A stretch of DNA of 5,517 bases, taken from the NCBI GenBank assembly GCA_013203755.1, contig JABMPI010000603.1, positions 1 through 5,517 on the forward strand, read 5' to 3'. Below are positions 4,719 to 5,517 of this stretch, piece after piece. This DNA comes from Bacteroidota bacterium (GTDB lineage Bacteria > Bacteroidota > Bacteroidia > Bacteroidales > Prolixibacteraceae). The translations under genes and the position numbers were made by a program. The notes under the pieces were generated by a model. That model saw only the letters and a program-made list of their open reading frames with translations. It searched no databases and was not told the origin of the DNA. The stretch's first letter is position 1. The number at the start of each line of letters is the position of its first letter.

Positions 4719-4855
4719 GATGTGTCCTGTAAAACACAAATATCAACATGCAATATATCAGTTTGTTAAGCCTAAATATTGATAGATGTGTCCTTTTTTT
4801 TACACCCATTTTAAGCACTTATTACATTGCACCAAAATTGCAACTATGTCCTTTT
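4719..4855 (+). repeat. Repeated TGTCCT-containing elements in the gap before the structural genes
   Basis: GATGTGTCCTGT starts at 4719 and GATGTGTCCTTT at 4785; a third, weaker form, CTATGTCCTTTT, is at 4844-4855. In the first two, GTGT (4722-4725, 4788-4791) is matched by ACAC (4734-4737, 4802-4805), giving short dyads of 16 and 18 bp. Two or three copies in the 181-bp gap upstream of late-type genes could be activator or operator sites. There is no clear TAnnTTTG element; the nearest, AACCTTTG at 4875-4882, has one mismatch and lies only 4 nt before the next ATG. Confidence 0.45.
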
Positions 4856-4886
4856 AAAATAATCACCAATAACCAACCTTTGTATT

Positions 4887-5396
4887 ATGAACGATTTCCC
4901 AAATCCACCTATTGATAGCATTGCCGGACTGGCATCCTTTAAATTTATTGAAGTTGAAGGGGTTTATAATATTCCTATTCCAATTAATCAAAAAATCACA
5001 ACAGCAATATCACGAAATACAGGATATTCATGGCGCTTGGGCTATGGTGCTATTGATTCAACCGATTTTAGCGAATCAGGAAAACAATCTGATGATGGTC
5101 CTTTTATCGAATCACAACTTAAGGGCTTTACCCCCGACTCAGAAGAAATGCTCCAACTACTTGTTAAAATGGATGGCCGTAGGTTTGTACTTCACGTGAT
5201 CGATAACGATGGACTTGAACGCATAGTTGGAACCATCGAGCAACCTCTTTCTTTTACATGCGATTTTATCATTCAAACCGTAAGCGGAGTAAAAGGATAT
5301 CATTACAAGTTTAACGGTTTGTTATCAAAACGATCACCTATATATGATTCATTTTATAATTTCTATAGCTCAGCCTCATCAAACAGTGCAATATGA
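4887..5396 (+). CDS. Putative phage structural (tail-type) protein, 169 aa
   Basis: The ATG at 4887 follows a 181-bp non-coding gap and the stop TGA is 5394-5396. The N-terminus (FPNPPIDSIAGLASFKF) and the segment DGRRFVLHVIDNDGLERIVG at about residues 95-115, followed by PLSFTCDF and GYHYKFNG, look like the beta-rich small proteins that occur in Bacteroidota phage morphogenesis clusters, in which a strand-turn-strand with a conserved D.DG/D.NG and IVG is typical. There is no signal peptide or membrane segment. It overlaps the next gene by 4 nt (ATGA), so the two are translationally coupled and probably act together. Assignment to tail rather than head or baseplate is inference from resemblance and context. 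Confidence 0.5.
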   Translation: MNDFPNPPIDSIAGLASFKFIEVEGVYNIPIPINQKITTAISRNTGYSWRLGYGAIDSTDFSESGKQSDDGPFIESQLKGFTPDSEEMLQLLVKMDGRRFVLHVIDNDGLERIVGTIEQPLSFTCDFIIQTVSGVKGYHYKFNGLLSKRSPIYDSFYNFYSSASSNSAI

Positions 5397-5517
5397 AATT
5401 TTCCGATCTTGAAATACAACCAGGCACTGATAATATGGCAGGCACACCTATTGTAGCATGGGCAATTCCATATGATGATATCTATAGCGTACCTGATTAC
5501 AAAGCAGATCCTGACAC
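5393..5517 (+). CDS. N-terminal part of a second phage structural-type protein (3' truncated)
   Basis: The ATG at 5393-5395 overlaps the TGA of the preceding gene, and 41 codons are visible before the window ends. The start MKFSDLEIQPGTDNMAG, followed by a DDIYSVP segment, recalls the beginning of Bacteroidota phage structural proteins that open with a short strand, a G..NMGG/NMAG turn and a D-I...P stretch. The 4-nt overlap argues for coupled expression with the 169-aa protein. The full length and function cannot be seen. Confidence 0.55.
   Translation, partial: MKFSDLEIQPGTDNMAGTPIVAWAIPYDDIYSVPDYKADPD

Noticed and set aside
4912..5199. Same-strand frame of 95 codons inside the 169-aa gene
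   Set aside because: It is nested in another frame of a longer gene with plausible structural-protein features.

Overview
The window looks like a Bacteroidota (Bacteroidetes) genome segment. It is AT-rich, lacks convincing Shine-Dalgarno sequences, and has two promoter candidates with the TTTG / TAnnTTTG pattern used by the primary sigma factor of this phylum. The flanking genes suggest a phage or prophage: the C-terminal end of a replication primase/helicase-like protein on the left, and two proteins resembling Bacteroidota phage structural (tail-type) proteins on the right. All genes are on the + strand.

Left block (1-1154): a tight operon made of the end of a primase/helicase-like gene, a 99-aa unknown, a 46-aa basic unknown and a 140-aa P-loop ATPase with SF3/AAA-like motifs. 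Each of the three intergenic gaps is exactly 4 nt, so this reads as a replication or early module.

Middle block (about 1157-3477): two DNA methyltransferase genes, a beta-class adenine-N6/cytosine-N4 enzyme (1300-2256) and a cytosine-5 enzyme (2350-3405). Three imperfect, hairpin-forming sites of 55-66 bp bracket them, each starting 2-7 nt after a stop codon. The sites have the layout of integron attC sites: an outer ...AAC / GTT... pair, an inner stem and a central spacer. The left end of each methyltransferase unit is complementary to the outer box just after its own gene (CATACAAC with GTTGTATG; GTGTACAAC with GTTGTACAC), which is the signature of integron gene cassettes. The block is therefore best read as a two-cassette array of orphan methyltransferases without an integrase in view, placed next to or inside a phage-like element. 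The core boxes deviate from the textbook GTTRRRY, so a divergent attC family is likely.

Non-coding block (3478-4237, 760 bp): two tandem copies of a GC-rich REP-like hairpin repeat, a short imperfect tandem repeat, a 37-bp pure A/T tract and a cluster of about ten GTACAAAAG / AGTGTACA-type boxes in both orientations. This looks like an operator cluster or an origin with iterons. A good promoter candidate precedes the next gene.

Right block (4238-5517): a 155-aa unknown, a 181-bp gap with repeated TGTCCT-containing elements, a 169-aa putative phage structural protein, and a second structural-type gene that overlaps it by 4 nt (ATGA) and runs off the window. A plausible overall picture is a phage-type element whose replication module and late module are separated by a control region, with methyltransferase cassettes captured at the junction that could protect its DNA from host restriction.
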